A stretch of 64,000 bases of DNA from Lactobacillaceae bacterium (GCA_031271345.1 JAISVX010000001.1:248001-312000); one strand, 5' to 3'; positions 54,183-63,937 are shown, counted from the first letter of the stretch. Translations and numbers: made by a program. Notes: generated by a model from the sequence alone, not told the origin.

Positions 54183-54959
54183 ATGAAAAAAATATTTTTT
54201 ATTTTAGCTTTTTTATCTTTGGCAAAAAATTCTTTGGCTTTTACCGTCAATCATGAGTTCGATGTTTTTATCGGCAAATTTAATGCCAGCCGGACCAGCT
54301 TTTCATATAGCGTTTCGGACAAAGACTATACGGTGAGTTCGGATGTAAAAACTTATGGTTTGTTTGATAAATTATATCCGTTTCAGGCCGTTTACTCGAC
54401 GGAAGGAAAGATAGGAAAAGACAAAGAGATGAAAACCGTCAGTTATAAATATGTCGCCAAATCAAGGTTTAACCGAAGAACAAAAGAGCTGGTTTATAAT
54501 GACGAAGGGATTCCCGTCTATAGAATTAGTTCAAAAAATGAAAAAGAAAAAAAATCAAACGTGAATGTGGATGTCGATGTGGAAAGCACTACCGATTTGC
54601 AGACCGTTATGGCGGAGCTGGTTATGCAATATGCGGAGTTTAGATTTTGCGATGCCAGAATGGAAGTTTTTGACGGTAAAAAAAGGTTTGATGTGATTTT
54701 TAAGGATGAAGGAAATCAAACCATAAAAGCGAATAAATATTCAGCGTTTGAAGGCAGCGCCACAAAATGCTCGATGTATATTGACAATTTAGGCTCAAAA
54801 GGCGGGGATATGCTGTGGGAAATTTCTTCCGACCAGCCTGTTTATTTCTGGATTATGGAAGACGAAAATAAAATACCCTTTATTGCCAGACTTGAGATTA
54901 AAGACACAAAATATGGCAGGGTTCAGGTTTATACAAAAAATGTGGAAGTCAGGAAGTAA
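54183..54959 (+). CDS. DUF3108-family periplasmic protein
   Basis: 258 residues from the ATG at 54183 (a GTG at 54174 is an alternative; neither has a strong site). A signal peptide with KK and a hydrophobic stretch ends near NSLA (about residue 19). The NHEFDVFIGKFNASR opening and the VKTYGLFDKLYPF block fit DUF3108, whose members occur in proteobacterial envelopes. The function is unknown. It lies one base before the U32 gene, so the two are coupled. Confidence 0.72.
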   Translation: MKKIFFILAFLSLAKNSLAFTVNHEFDVFIGKFNASRTSFSYSVSDKDYTVSSDVKTYGLFDKLYPFQAVYSTEGKIGKDKEMKTVSYKYVAKSRFNRRTKELVYNDEGIPVYRISSKNEKEKKSNVNVDVDVESTTDLQTVMAELVMQYAEFRFCDARMEVFDGKKRFDVIFKDEGNQTIKANKYSAFEGSATKCSMYIDNLGSKGGDMLWEISSDQPVYFWIMEDENKIPFIARLEIKDTKYGRVQVYTKNVEVRK

Positions 54960-54960
54960 A

Positions 54961-56346
54961 ATGAGAGAATCAGAACTGTTAATGCCGGCCGGCTCGCTAA
55001 CAAAGTTAAAAACGGCAATTTTATATGGAGCAGACGCGGTTTATGCCGGAACTCCAGATATGTCCTTGCGCACGCAGTCTCAATTTTCTTTGGAAGATTT
55101 AAAAGAAGGTATAGAGTTTGTTCACAGTCTGGGAAAAAGAATATATCTGACCCTTAATCTTTATACCCATAACAGAGATATTGAAAAACTTCCTAATTTT
55201 GTAAAAACGATAAGAGAGCTAAAGCCTGACGGCGTAATTATGGCTGATCCCGGAGTGTTTAGATATTTCAAACAGCATGCTCCCGAAATTAAACGTCATA
55301 TTTCAACTCAGGCAAATGTCTGTTCTTATGAAACAGTGAATTTCTGGCAGGATTTAGGGGCGGACTTATGTGTTCTCGGACGCGAGGTTACCTTTGACGA
55401 ACTGACCGAAATAAGAGAAAAATGTTCGGATATAAGGTTGGAAACTTTTGTACACGGCGCAATGTGCATGTCATATTCCGGCCGCTGCCTAATTTCAAAC
55501 TTTTTGGCGAACAGAAGCGCCAATCAAGGCAAATGCGCCCACTGCTGCCGCTGGCATTATAAGTTGAACATCCGTCTCAAGGACGGAACAATCAAAGACT
55601 TGATAGTTGATGAAAATAATAAAGATTTGTTTGAGTTTTTGGTTGAGGAAGATTTTCGTCCCGGCGAGTTTATTGAGATTATGGAAGACGAGAGAGGCTC
55701 ATATATAATGAACTCAAAAGACATGTGCCTGCTTCCGCGTTTGGATAAAATTCTGGATTTGGGTATCGAATCATTGAAAATTGAAGGACGCAACAAGACA
55801 GAATATTATGCCGCGATTGTCGCGAGAACATACCGCAAAGCAATTGACGATTATAGAAAAGATCCAAAAAATTGGGATTATAAAAAATATATGGGCGAAA
55901 TTAATACTCTGCAAAACCGCGGATATACTTTGGGTTTTTTTGAAGGCGAGCTGACGGATATTGCCCAGAATTATGAATATACCAGAACGCTTGGCGATTG
56001 GATGTTTGCTGGTTCTATTGTCGAATGGCGGGGCGGCGACGCAATTTTTGAACTAAGAAATCATATCGAAGAGGGAGACTGGATAGAGTTTTTAAAGCCT
56101 GGCTCGTTTGAGAATGTCAGAGTTATGTTTAATGAGTTTGAGGATGCCGAGACAGGAGAGATTACGTCAAGAGTTTCGGCTGGGCAGGGGAAGAAAATTA
56201 GGATTAAGGCGTCTCAGTTTGGTATTGAGAATGTGAAAGATATTCTTCCGAAGTTCTCTATTGCCAGACGTCCTTCTAACCTTACGCCGGAAAATGAAAC
56301 GCTTCTTCGCAAAGTGCAGGAGGAGTATAAAATTGAGAGCAAATAA
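54961..56346 (+). CDS. trhP: Peptidase U32-family protein, TrhP-like
   Basis: 461 residues from the ATG at 54961 after AGGAAG. The U32 signature ETFVHGAMCMSYSGRC (about 162-177) is followed by cysteines in CAHCCRW (about 193-199), and the family region NEDxxDLxxxxx-like NSKDMCLLPRLDKI (about 247-260) follows. E. coli TrhP (YegQ) helps make hydroxyuridine at the tRNA wobble position. Members were first listed as collagenases; the tRNA role is better supported. The length matches TrhP. Confidence 0.88.
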   Translation: MRESELLMPAGSLTKLKTAILYGADAVYAGTPDMSLRTQSQFSLEDLKEGIEFVHSLGKRIYLTLNLYTHNRDIEKLPNFVKTIRELKPDGVIMADPGVFRYFKQHAPEIKRHISTQANVCSYETVNFWQDLGADLCVLGREVTFDELTEIREKCSDIRLETFVHGAMCMSYSGRCLISNFLANRSANQGKCAHCCRWHYKLNIRLKDGTIKDLIVDENNKDLFEFLVEEDFRPGEFIEIMEDERGSYIMNSKDMCLLPRLDKILDLGIESLKIEGRNKTEYYAAIVARTYRKAIDDYRKDPKNWDYKKYMGEINTLQNRGYTLGFFEGELTDIAQNYEYTRTLGDWMFAGSIVEWRGGDAIFELRNHIEEGDWIEFLKPGSFENVRVMFNEFEDAETGEITSRVSAGQGKKIRIKASQFGIENVKDILPKFSIARRPSNLTPENETLLRKVQEEYKIESK

Positions 56347-56364
56347 AAGACGCTTTTATTTTGT

Positions 56365-56778
56365 TTATGGGACAAAGATTTGCCAAGTTATGCCGAATTT
56401 ATCAGTCAGCATGGTGTAATAATCGCTGAAAAATGTTTTTTGCGGCGCCATGATAACCGCGCCGCCGTCGCGGAGTTCGCGGAACAAGCGGTCGATTTCG
56501 GCATGGTCGGAGACATTGATTGCCGGCATTATATTGTTTCCCATCACGACTGGATAAGATGACGCCATATCCATAAACATAATGTTTTTATCCGCGATTT
56601 TAACAGTCGCGTACATTATCCTGCCGCGTTCGGATTCTTCTATCGGATATGCCGGGTTATCAGGAGCGTCGGAAAACAACGTGATATTTTCGACTGACGA
56701 TTTGAAAACAGCCGCATAAAATTCTGTTGCCGCGCGGCATTTTCCGTCATTAAAATTCAAAAATATTTCAAAAGTCAT
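56365..56778 (-). CDS. VOC/PhnB-like protein
   Basis: 137 residues from the ATG at 56778, which has AGGAG just upstream; five codons more are open. The opening FEIFLNFNDGKCRAATEFYAAVF, with MYATVKI and KFGITWQI, matches the PhnB branch of the vicinal-oxygen-chelate fold. The fold binds a metal in glyoxalase-like enzymes. No substrate can be assigned. The gene sits between convergent U32 and upstream Bax-like genes. Confidence 0.75.
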   Translation of the reverse strand: MTFEIFLNFNDGKCRAATEFYAAVFKSSVENITLFSDAPDNPAYPIEESERGRIMYATVKIADKNIMFMDMASSYPVVMGNNIMPAINVSDHAEIDRLFRELRDGGAVIMAPQKTFFSDYYTMLTDKFGITWQIFVP

Positions 56779-56799
56779 AACTTCTCCTAACATGTTTTT

Positions 56800-57753
56800 T
56801 TAATCTGGAAGCCTGAAATCATTTTCATCGGGAAATCCGAGCTTCGCTTTATCAATATTGGTCAATTCATAGAATGTTATCGTATAATTTAGCAGCCCGA
56901 GAAAGTTTTGCAGATTTGAGTTGTAGTAAAAATTGTGCGATATATTGCGTCCGTTGACAACAGGTCCGCGTGATAATAAATCTGCGCGGGAATGTCGGAA
57001 CAGCTCATAATTTACGTTTGAGTTTATTTTTAAAGCGAACGACCTAATAGAATCAAGCAATGTCGGAAAAGTTTTGATTCTATAGCTGTCGTCAACGCTG
57101 TCTTCTGGTTTTATTCCCTCGTCGGTATACCAGACAAGTTCTTTATAAAGAGAATTTCCTTCTCTTAACGGCGCCGAATCTCCCCAGTTTGTTTCAATTG
57201 CGGCGTTGGCAATTAGTATTGACGGAGGAATTGTATTTATTTTTTCATCAAGTTTTTCAATCAGAATATTATATCTTCTTAAGCCGCTCATTCTTGTGAA
57301 GACGTCATATCTTTCCGCAAATTTTTCAAGCTTTTCTTTTTCTTCGTCGGTTAAGTCTGTGTTCTTGTCAAATGCCTGTCTTATATTTACGAAATCAAGC
57401 CGTTCGATTTGAATTTCCTCGTTTGTTTTCAGCGCCAGAGGAATCATTATTTTGATAAAATAATTAATTCGTTTGTTTCTGTCTTCAACGCTCATAAAAT
57501 CTGTCGGCATATTTTCTAAAAAAATCGGCGGATATTTCCATCCCGGCATATATATATATCTGTCGTATTCAAATAAATCAAAAAGGTTCTGCAAATCTTT
57601 GATGGCGATGTTTTTTGCATAAACGCCGTCTTCCGTAAAATCAATCTTCTTTTCGCCTGTTTGAGGAGTGTTTTGGGCAAAAGCATTTAAGGAGGCAAAA
57701 ACAATGCCCAGAAAAATAAAAATAGAAAGATTTTTAATTATTTTCTTTATCAA
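56800..57753 (-). CDS. Bax-like glucosaminidase
   Basis: 317 residues. Signal peptide to about residue 26 (AFA). The YFIKIMIPLALKTNEEI segment, PPSILIANAAIETNWGDS (about 185-202) and the SLYKELVWYTDEG part match the E. coli Bax / COG2992 family with a lysozyme-like fold. The Glu in AAIETNWG is the likely catalytic acid. Its start overlaps the Nfu gene by 20 bases. It is likely to be periplasmic and to trim glycan strands. Confidence 0.82.
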   Translation of the reverse strand: MIKKIIKNLSIFIFLGIVFASLNAFAQNTPQTGEKKIDFTEDGVYAKNIAIKDLQNLFDLFEYDRYIYMPGWKYPPIFLENMPTDFMSVEDRNKRINYFIKIMIPLALKTNEEIQIERLDFVNIRQAFDKNTDLTDEEKEKLEKFAERYDVFTRMSGLRRYNILIEKLDEKINTIPPSILIANAAIETNWGDSAPLREGNSLYKELVWYTDEGIKPEDSVDDSYRIKTFPTLLDSIRSFALKINSNVNYELFRHSRADLLSRGPVVNGRNISHNFYYNSNLQNFLGLLNYTITFYELTNIDKAKLGFPDENDFRLPD

Positions 57754-58279
57754 TGTTTCTTACCTCTTTGACTTCCGGGATATAGGTTTTTAAGAGCTTT
57801 TCCACGCCGTCTTTCAGCGTTACGAGGGCATAGGCGCAGCCGACGCAGTTTCCTTTCAGTTCGACATAGACAATTCCGTTATCAAAGTTTTTAAATTCTA
57901 TGTCTCCGCCATCCTGTTGAATCGCCGGCTGAATTCTTGCGGATATAAGCCCTTGTATTTGACTGATTATGTCGTCTTTTGATTTTGTTGTCTGTTCGAT
58001 TATCGCAGAACTTCCGACGTTTAAAAAATCGACAATTTCGGCTAGAATCTGCGGTTTTAATTCATCCCAATAGGCGTCGGAATTTTTTGTAACGGAAACA
58101 ACGTCAGGCGTAATTAATATAGACTTTATGCCGCCGACATCAAATATCTGTTCTCCCAAAGGAGATTTGCGCAGCGTTTTGGCGTCAATAATTTCTAATG
58201 TAACTCCTTCGGTGATTTTTACCGGGAGAAAAAAGTTCATAACGTCTTCATTGGGAGCCAGCTGTGTCTCAATAATCAT
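57734..58279 (-). CDS. Nfu-type iron-sulfur scaffold protein
   Basis: 181 residues. An N-terminal Nfu_N domain (about 1-90; with FDVGGIKSILITPDVVSVTK) and a C-terminal NifU-like domain with CVGC (about 147-150) followed by LKDGVEKLLK. The CxxC cysteines coordinate a 4Fe-4S cluster that is passed to target enzymes. It resembles mitochondrial NFU1 and alphaproteobacterial homologues. It overlaps its neighbours on both sides (11 and 20 bases). Confidence 0.9.
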   Translation of the reverse strand: MIIETQLAPNEDVMNFFLPVKITEGVTLEIIDAKTLRKSPLGEQIFDVGGIKSILITPDVVSVTKNSDAYWDELKPQILAEIVDFLNVGSSAIIEQTTKSKDDIISQIQGLISARIQPAIQQDGGDIEFKNFDNGIVYVELKGNCVGCAYALVTLKDGVEKLLKTYIPEVKEVRNIDKENN

Positions 58280-59285
58280 TTACAATAGTTCCTGTCGCTG
58301 TTTCTAGTTTTCGAATTGTTTTTTGAATGTTATTATCGGCTTTTAACGCGTAAAGCGCCAAATAATTTAAATGGTTAGGCGCAACAATGCTATTCAAACT
58401 TGCGTCTCTAATATAGAGAGGGGCAATATTAGACGCGTCAGCCAAAGATTTTGTGATAATAGCCCATCTTGTATATAAATTATTTGCAACGATTAAATCT
58501 TTATAATCCTGTCCGACGGCATTTAAAAGCAGATAATACGCGTAAAGCTTGCCCTGATTGTAGAAGAAAACATCGTCGCTTTTAGTGTCTGTATAGCTGT
58601 TTTTTTCTTCGTTTATATGCTCTTCTAACTCATCGATTGATTTAGCTATGTTCTCACCGGCTCTTTTTAGAATAAAAGCCAAATCTGCGGGTCTTTTATT
58701 GAATACTTCTTTATTGTCAGCCAATGACTGGTTAAAAGCCTTTAGTTTTTTCCTGCCGTCCCGATACATTTTGTTTGCAGAGCTTATTGGGGTTATTTTG
58801 TTTTCAGGCGAAAACATCCAGATTTTTCCGTTGTAAGATAAAAATTCGGAGATACTTTTCATTTCGGAATCCGGCGGAAACGCATTTCTGAAAGAATAGC
58901 TGAAATCTGACAGCGCGTCGAACATGCCTAATTGGAAATTCGGCATATTGTCAAGTATTGCAGAAGGAAAGAAAAACGGCAGATTAGGCGTCCATGTTTT
59001 TTGGTTTACTTCTCTGTCGATTATATATGACATTATTTCGACAGACTGCGATTGAAGATGATTTTCAGGAGGGGCAAAGTTATAGTCCGTGTTTCTATCA
59101 ATATTGTTGACGAGAAAAGCCCCTATCGGGTAGTACAGAAACAAAATTAGCAGCAATGCGAAAATTATGCCGCGCCACCAGGAGGCGACAAAAACGGATG
59201 TCGCGACAGCGAAATCTTTTAGTCCGATTAATGTTTTTATTAGAAAGTTTTTTGTTCCTATTAAGAAGTTTATTATTTTATCCAT
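58269..59285 (-). CDS. DUF2333-family membrane protein
   Basis: 338 residues. One membrane segment (about 33-60) and a large helical extracytoplasmic region. The FPSAILDNMPNFQLG stretch and the later NNLYTRW helix fit DUF2333, found in proteobacteria next to envelope genes. Function unknown. It overlaps murJ by eight bases at its start and Nfu by eleven at its end. Confidence 0.72.
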   Translation of the reverse strand: MDKIINFLIGTKNFLIKTLIGLKDFAVATSVFVASWWRGIIFALLLILFLYYPIGAFLVNNIDRNTDYNFAPPENHLQSQSVEIMSYIIDREVNQKTWTPNLPFFFPSAILDNMPNFQLGMFDALSDFSYSFRNAFPPDSEMKSISEFLSYNGKIWMFSPENKITPISSANKMYRDGRKKLKAFNQSLADNKEVFNKRPADLAFILKRAGENIAKSIDELEEHINEEKNSYTDTKSDDVFFYNQGKLYAYYLLLNAVGQDYKDLIVANNLYTRWAIITKSLADASNIAPLYIRDASLNSIVAPNHLNYLALYALKADNNIQKTIRKLETATGTIVNDY

Positions 59286-60861
59286 TAACTTTCCTCCTTC
59301 TTGACATCATGTTAAGGATGTCGGACATGCAAAGCACGCCTGTTATTTTAGCCATAAATCCAAAACTTACAACTCCGAAAACTCCTATCATTCCAAGAAT
59401 CGATAATTTTGCGAAGAATCCGAACTCCAGCCAGTTGCCAAACGCATTGTAACATAACTTTTCGGCAATAACCAGTATTACTCCCATAAGTAATGCACAA
59501 ATGAAGATTTTAAACACCTGAATTGACAATTCTTTTGAAAAACTCCAATAATTTCTTCTTTTTAAGCCCCAAACATACTGCGATACGGATACTATTGCCG
59601 CAAGCGAAGTTGCCAGCGCGACGCCGATATGTTTTAAGGGTATAATTAAAATCAGGCTTAATGTTAAGTTTGCGAGAAGTGAGACTATGCTGTATTTTAC
59701 AGGTGTTTTTGTGTCTCCGCGTGCGAAAAAGTTTGGCGCCAATGCCTTAATCATAACATAAAAAGGCAGACCGATACTGTATGCGACCAGCACTTTATAG
59801 GTCATTTCCGTTTCAAAGCTGCCGAACGCACCTCTTTGGAACAATACGTTTATAACCGTTTTTCCTATGACTATTAACGTTACCGCCGCAGGAAAAGACA
59901 GCAACGCGCCGTATTCTACGGCTTTGTTTTGAGTTATGGCGGCTTGTTCGGTTTTGCCCGATTTAAGCTCTTGGGATAAAACAGGGAGCAAAGCTACGCC
60001 GATAGCCGCGCCGACAACCCCAAGCGGCAGCTGCTGCAATCTGTCCGCATAATAAAGCCATGATATAGCGCCGGTTGAGACTAAAGAAACCAGAATTGTT
60101 CCAATCATAATATTTATCTGATATATTCCGGCGCCGAGGATTCCCGGAGCAATTCTTTTAAACAGGGTTTTTATTTCTTCATCTTTGAACATATTAAAAA
60201 TGTCAAAACGGGGACGAAGGTGATAATTTTCTTTTCTTAGGTTATAAGCCAGCCACATAATTTCGATAAAGCCCGCGGTTGTTGCTCCGATTGCCAGACT
60301 GTGGGCTGGCGTTGGCGTGACGTTCATTAATATAAATACGGAGGCAATCATAACAATGTTTAGTATTATCGGCGTTGAAGCGGGAGCCGCAAATCTACCT
60401 AAAGAGTTTAATATTCCGGACTGAAAAGATACAATTGAGACCAAAAGCAGGAATGGAAACGTGATATAAGAAAGCGTTATCGTAAGCTCGATTTTGCTGG
60501 GGTCGCTGATAAAACCAGGCGCCAAGATTCTAACGACATAAGGCATGCCGCATATCATAAGAATGACGAAAATTGTCAGGATAAAGGCTAAGACAGAAAT
60601 TGCTTTTGAGGCAAAAATCTGGGATTTTTCTTTTCCGTTTTCCGCTATGTTATGAGACAGCATAGGTACAAAAGCACTGTTAAACGCGCCTTCGGCAAAA
60701 AGGCTTCGAAAAAGGTTCGGAAGTTTGAATGAAACCAGAAAAGCGTCTGAAAGCATGCCCGCGCCAAGATATTTTGCAATTACCATATCTCTAATAAAGC
60801 CCATTATTCGGCTTATTAATGTAAAACCTCCAAAGGTAGCTATGGATTTAAATAAAGACAT
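59278..60861 (-). CDS. murJ: Lipid II flippase MurJ
   Basis: 527 residues, about 14 membrane segments. The FTLISRIMGFIRDMVIA and SDAFLVSFKLPNLFRSLFAEGAF motifs are typical of MurJ, which moves lipid II to the periplasmic face. A TATAAT is present about 40 bases upstream on the minus strand but without a good -35. It heads a run with DUF2333, Nfu and Bax-like genes. Confidence 0.95.
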   Translation of the reverse strand: MSLFKSIATFGGFTLISRIMGFIRDMVIAKYLGAGMLSDAFLVSFKLPNLFRSLFAEGAFNSAFVPMLSHNIAENGKEKSQIFASKAISVLAFILTIFVILMICGMPYVVRILAPGFISDPSKIELTITLSYITFPFLLLVSIVSFQSGILNSLGRFAAPASTPIILNIVMIASVFILMNVTPTPAHSLAIGATTAGFIEIMWLAYNLRKENYHLRPRFDIFNMFKDEEIKTLFKRIAPGILGAGIYQINIMIGTILVSLVSTGAISWLYYADRLQQLPLGVVGAAIGVALLPVLSQELKSGKTEQAAITQNKAVEYGALLSFPAAVTLIVIGKTVINVLFQRGAFGSFETEMTYKVLVAYSIGLPFYVMIKALAPNFFARGDTKTPVKYSIVSLLANLTLSLILIIPLKHIGVALATSLAAIVSVSQYVWGLKRRNYWSFSKELSIQVFKIFICALLMGVILVIAEKLCYNAFGNWLEFGFFAKLSILGMIGVFGVVSFGFMAKITGVLCMSDILNMMSRRRKVNG

Positions 60862-60978
60862 TCTTTTCTCTAAAAAAATTTTAGTTCTTGCGACAACCGC
60901 ATTATATTGTATAATGTAAAAAAATCCAGCTGTTTAATAATAGTTTATAACATAAAAAAATAAATTTGAAAAAAATAG

Positions 60979-61007
60979 TTGACAAAAAATCTTTTTATTG
61001 TGATAAT
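60979..61007 (+). promoter_or_regulatory. Near-consensus sigma-70 promoter for the 55-residue protein
   Basis: TTGACA at 60979-60984, 17-base spacer, GATAAT at 61002-61007. The ATG at 61042 follows about 35 bases later with TTAGGAG at 61028-61034. Confidence 0.8.
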
Positions 61008-61041
61008 GGACAAAAGAGATAAAATATTAGGAGTTATTCTG

Positions 61042-61209
61042 ATGAGTGTAAGACAAGAAATATTAGACCGCGGTAAAGCAAAAGATTTGACTGGTTCTCA
61101 GCCGGTAGAATATGCCGGCGATACTGTTGCTATCGGCTATGACAGGGTAATCGGTCAAGAGGCAGCTGTAAGCGCTATGTTGAAGCGTCAGGAAAAAAGC
61201 ATCGGCTAA
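61042..61209 (+). CDS. Small protein of unknown function (55 residues)
   Basis: The frame from the ATG at 61042 encodes a soluble protein with MSVRQEILDRGKAKDL at the start and a YDRVIGQEAAV segment near the end. Glycine, lysine and charged residues dominate and no membrane helix or cysteine is present. It has a near-consensus promoter, TTAGGAG site and a Rho-independent terminator of its own, so it is probably well expressed as a single-gene unit. No family recognised. Confidence 0.7.
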   Translation: MSVRQEILDRGKAKDLTGSQPVEYAGDTVAIGYDRVIGQEAAVSAMLKRQEKSIG

Positions 61210-61249
61210 ATCTAATTATGCTTGCTATGAGTTTTTATTCGGCATACTC

Positions 61250-61284
61250 AGGTTCTGCGTATAAGGCGGAGCCTTTTTGCTTTT
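61250..61284 (+). terminator. Terminator after the 55-residue gene
   Basis: AGGTTCTGC (61250-61258) pairs with GCGGAGCCT (61266-61274), using two G-U pairs, then TTTTTGCTTTT. Confidence 0.85.
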
Positions 61285-61367
61285 AAATATTTTAAATTTC
61301 AAAATCACTCTCAACTACCGAGCGTATTTTCATTTTGCCTCTCTATTCTGGCGCCGTAAAAGTCTGA

Positions 61368-61904
61368 TTATAATTTATTTATAAGCTTAAATACCGGGTC
61401 TATCCAGTTTGTCCGCGGAAATAATCCGCCTCTTTCTTTGAGTTTTTGAATATCGGTATAAGACGCCCACATTATTTCATCAACTTCAGAATCATTAAAT
61501 CTAAAATCTTTGGCGTCAATATCTCTTATTAAGGCAAACAAGTCATACCAATGCTTTTCGGTTCTGTCTGGCAGATGTAAGTCCTCGCGGAAACTGGTTA
61601 GGAATCTAAAATCTTTCGCTTGAACTTTGCGTTCTATTTGAACGCCGATTTCCTCGTTTGTTTCACGCATGGCGGTCGCCACAGAATCTTCTCCAGCAAG
61701 AACATGCGCTGCAATTGAAATATCCCAGGTGCCGGGATAAAGCTTTTTTGCCGCGCTGCGGTGCTGCAGTAGAATGCGGTTGTCAGAGTTTATTATGGCA
61801 ACAAGAGAAATGCGGTGAAGCAGCCCTTTCGAGTGAGCTTCATCACGCGAAACTATTCCCTCCGTAATACCATAATCGCTTAATTTTTCGAGCATTTCCG
61901 ACAT
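61368..61904 (-). CDS. Nudix hydrolase
   Basis: 178 residues. The Nudix box at about residues 66-88 has E-x7-REx-x-EE-x-G in GEDSVATAMRETNEEIGV; the first conserved Gly is Ala. The overall pattern (YPGTWDISIAAHV and HRISLVAIIN) resembles YfcD/isopentenyl-diphosphate-isomerase-like members. The substrate is unknown. AGGATAATACG precedes the ATG. It lies between typA and the 55-residue gene. Confidence 0.85.
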   Translation of the reverse strand: MSEMLEKLSDYGITEGIVSRDEAHSKGLLHRISLVAIINSDNRILLQHRSAAKKLYPGTWDISIAAHVLAGEDSVATAMRETNEEIGVQIERKVQAKDFRFLTSFREDLHLPDRTEKHWYDLFALIRDIDAKDFRFNDSEVDEIMWASYTDIQKLKERGGLFPRTNWIDPVFKLINKL

Positions 61905-61976
61905 CGTATTATCCTTTTTTGTGTTTTTATATTATGTACTGGGCTTATATAAAAATCAACGGCTAATAAGTTTGTC

Positions 61977-63788
61977 TTAATTTTTAGACATTCTTTTTCT
62001 TTCGTGCGGGTCTAAATATCTTTTTCTTAAACGCAGAGATTTTGGCGTCACTTCAAGAAGCTCGTCTTCCTGAATGTAGGACAAAGCGTCCTCCAGACTC
62101 AACTTTCTTGGCGGCGCAAGAGTTATCGCTTCGTCTTTTCCCGAAGCGCGGATATTTGTGAGTTGCTTTGCCTTTGTAGGGTTTATTTCAAGGTCGTTGG
62201 ATTTTGTGTGTTCGCCGATTATCATGCCGGTATAGACTGGAGAGTTGGGAAAAACAAACATCGGTCCGCGGTCTTCGAGCTTCCATAAAGCGTAAGCGAT
62301 TGCTTCGCCGTTTTCACTGGATACCAATACGCCGTTTCTGCGACCTTCAATGTTTCCTTTATGAGATTCGTAGGCGTAGAAAATTCTGTTCATAACGCCG
62401 GTGCCTCGGGTATCGGTAAGAAACTCCGAATAATATCCGATTAAACCGCGCGAAGGAGCGTGAAAAATTAAGCGCACTTTGTTTCCAGCCTGCGATGGTA
62501 TCATCTCGACAAGCTCTGCTCTGCGCATGCCCATTTTCTCAACGACGGAACCTGAAAACTCTTCGTCGACATCGACGACAACTTCCTCAATCGGCTCCAA
62601 TACCTGATTGTTTTCGTCTTTTCTCATCAAAACTCGTGGTCGGGATACCGAAAGCTCAAAGCCTTCTCTTCTCATCGTTTCAATTAACACGCCCAACTGA
62701 AGCTCGCCGCGACCTGCAACTTCGAAAGAATCTTTATTTTCGCTTTCGGATATTTTAAGAGCGATGTTGCCCTCGGCTTCTTTTTTCAATCTGTCGCCAA
62801 TCATGCGGGATGTAACTTTATCGCCTTCGCGTCCAGCCAGAGGCGAATCATTAACCGAAAAAGTCATGGATAATGTCGGCGGGTCAATCGGCTGAGCTTT
62901 TAGAGGCTTGGTGACCTCAAAAGAGCAGAGAGTGTCGGCAACGGTCGCTTTGCTCATTCCTGATAACGCAACAATGTCGCCTGCGCTGGCTTCTTCTAAG
63001 CTTACTCTTTCCAAACCCTTATATGCGAGGATTTTGCTCACGCGGAATCTGTCAACTTCTTTGCCGTCAATGTTTATGGCTTTAATTGTTTCGGCGATTC
63101 TTATTTTTCCAGTTTGAATTTTTCCAGTTAAAACGCGGCCTAAAAATTTGTCGGCTTCAAGAATCGTCGCCAACATTGAAAACGGCGCGTTTGGGTTGCA
63201 GTCTGGTTCTTTTACATAAGAAACGATGAGTTCAAAAAGCGGCGATAGGTCTTTTTTCTCTTCGTCCATCTCTTTGATTGCCCAGCCGTCGCGTCCAGAC
63301 GCATAAAGCACTGGAAAGTCTAGTTGCTGGTCGTTGGCGTCCAGGCTTACAAACAAATCAAAAACTTCATTTAAAACATCGTCCGTGCGGGCGTCTGGTT
63401 TGTCGGCTTTATTAATTACGACAATTGGTTTTAATCCGATTTTAAGAGCTTTGCCCAAAACAAATTTTGTTTGCGGCATAGGACCTTCGGAACTGTCGAC
63501 AAGAAGAACAACGCCGTCAACCATAGATAAAATGCGTTCGACTTCTCCGCCGAAGTCAGCGTGTCCGGGAGTGTCTACAATGTTTATATGAGTATTTTTC
63601 CAGTTGATAGAGGTGCATTTGGCAAGGATTGTAATGCCTCTTTCTCTTTCAATATCTCCGCTGTCCATAGCTCTTTCGGCAACTTTTTGGTTGTCTCTGA
63701 AAGTTCCGCTTTGTCTTAACATATTGTCGACGAGTGTGGTTTTACCGTGGTCGACGTGGGCTATTATGGCAACATTCCTTAATTGCAT
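61977..63788 (-). CDS. typA: GTP-binding protein TypA/BipA
   Basis: 603 residues. G1 AHVDHGKTT (about 10-18), switch GITILAKCT, DTPGHADF and NKADKPDA are present, followed by domain II, the EF-G-like domains and the BipA-specific C-terminal domain with NALxxRxP-like GRRNGVLVS. TypA binds ribosomes and helps growth at low temperature and 50S assembly. Length is normal. GAAAGAAAAT lies upstream of the ATG. Confidence 0.97.
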   Translation of the reverse strand: MQLRNVAIIAHVDHGKTTLVDNMLRQSGTFRDNQKVAERAMDSGDIERERGITILAKCTSINWKNTHINIVDTPGHADFGGEVERILSMVDGVVLLVDSSEGPMPQTKFVLGKALKIGLKPIVVINKADKPDARTDDVLNEVFDLFVSLDANDQQLDFPVLYASGRDGWAIKEMDEEKKDLSPLFELIVSYVKEPDCNPNAPFSMLATILEADKFLGRVLTGKIQTGKIRIAETIKAINIDGKEVDRFRVSKILAYKGLERVSLEEASAGDIVALSGMSKATVADTLCSFEVTKPLKAQPIDPPTLSMTFSVNDSPLAGREGDKVTSRMIGDRLKKEAEGNIALKISESENKDSFEVAGRGELQLGVLIETMRREGFELSVSRPRVLMRKDENNQVLEPIEEVVVDVDEEFSGSVVEKMGMRRAELVEMIPSQAGNKVRLIFHAPSRGLIGYYSEFLTDTRGTGVMNRIFYAYESHKGNIEGRRNGVLVSSENGEAIAYALWKLEDRGPMFVFPNSPVYTGMIIGEHTKSNDLEINPTKAKQLTNIRASGKDEAITLAPPRKLSLEDALSYIQEDELLEVTPKSLRLRKRYLDPHERKRMSKN

Positions 63789-63937
63789 TTTATTTTCTTT
63801 CCTAAAAGCACTTCATGTCATTATTTTAATTTCTTATGTACCTTATTCTTCTATTAAAGAAAAGGTTCTTTGGAATTTTGCCCTAAAATAGCAGTATGAT
63901 ATTAAATTACAAGAAAAAATTAGCGGAAATTTTAATC

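Noticed and set aside
54883-54960. Extended start for the U32 gene
   Set aside because: It overlaps the DUF3108 gene; the ATG at 54961 has its own AGGAAG site.
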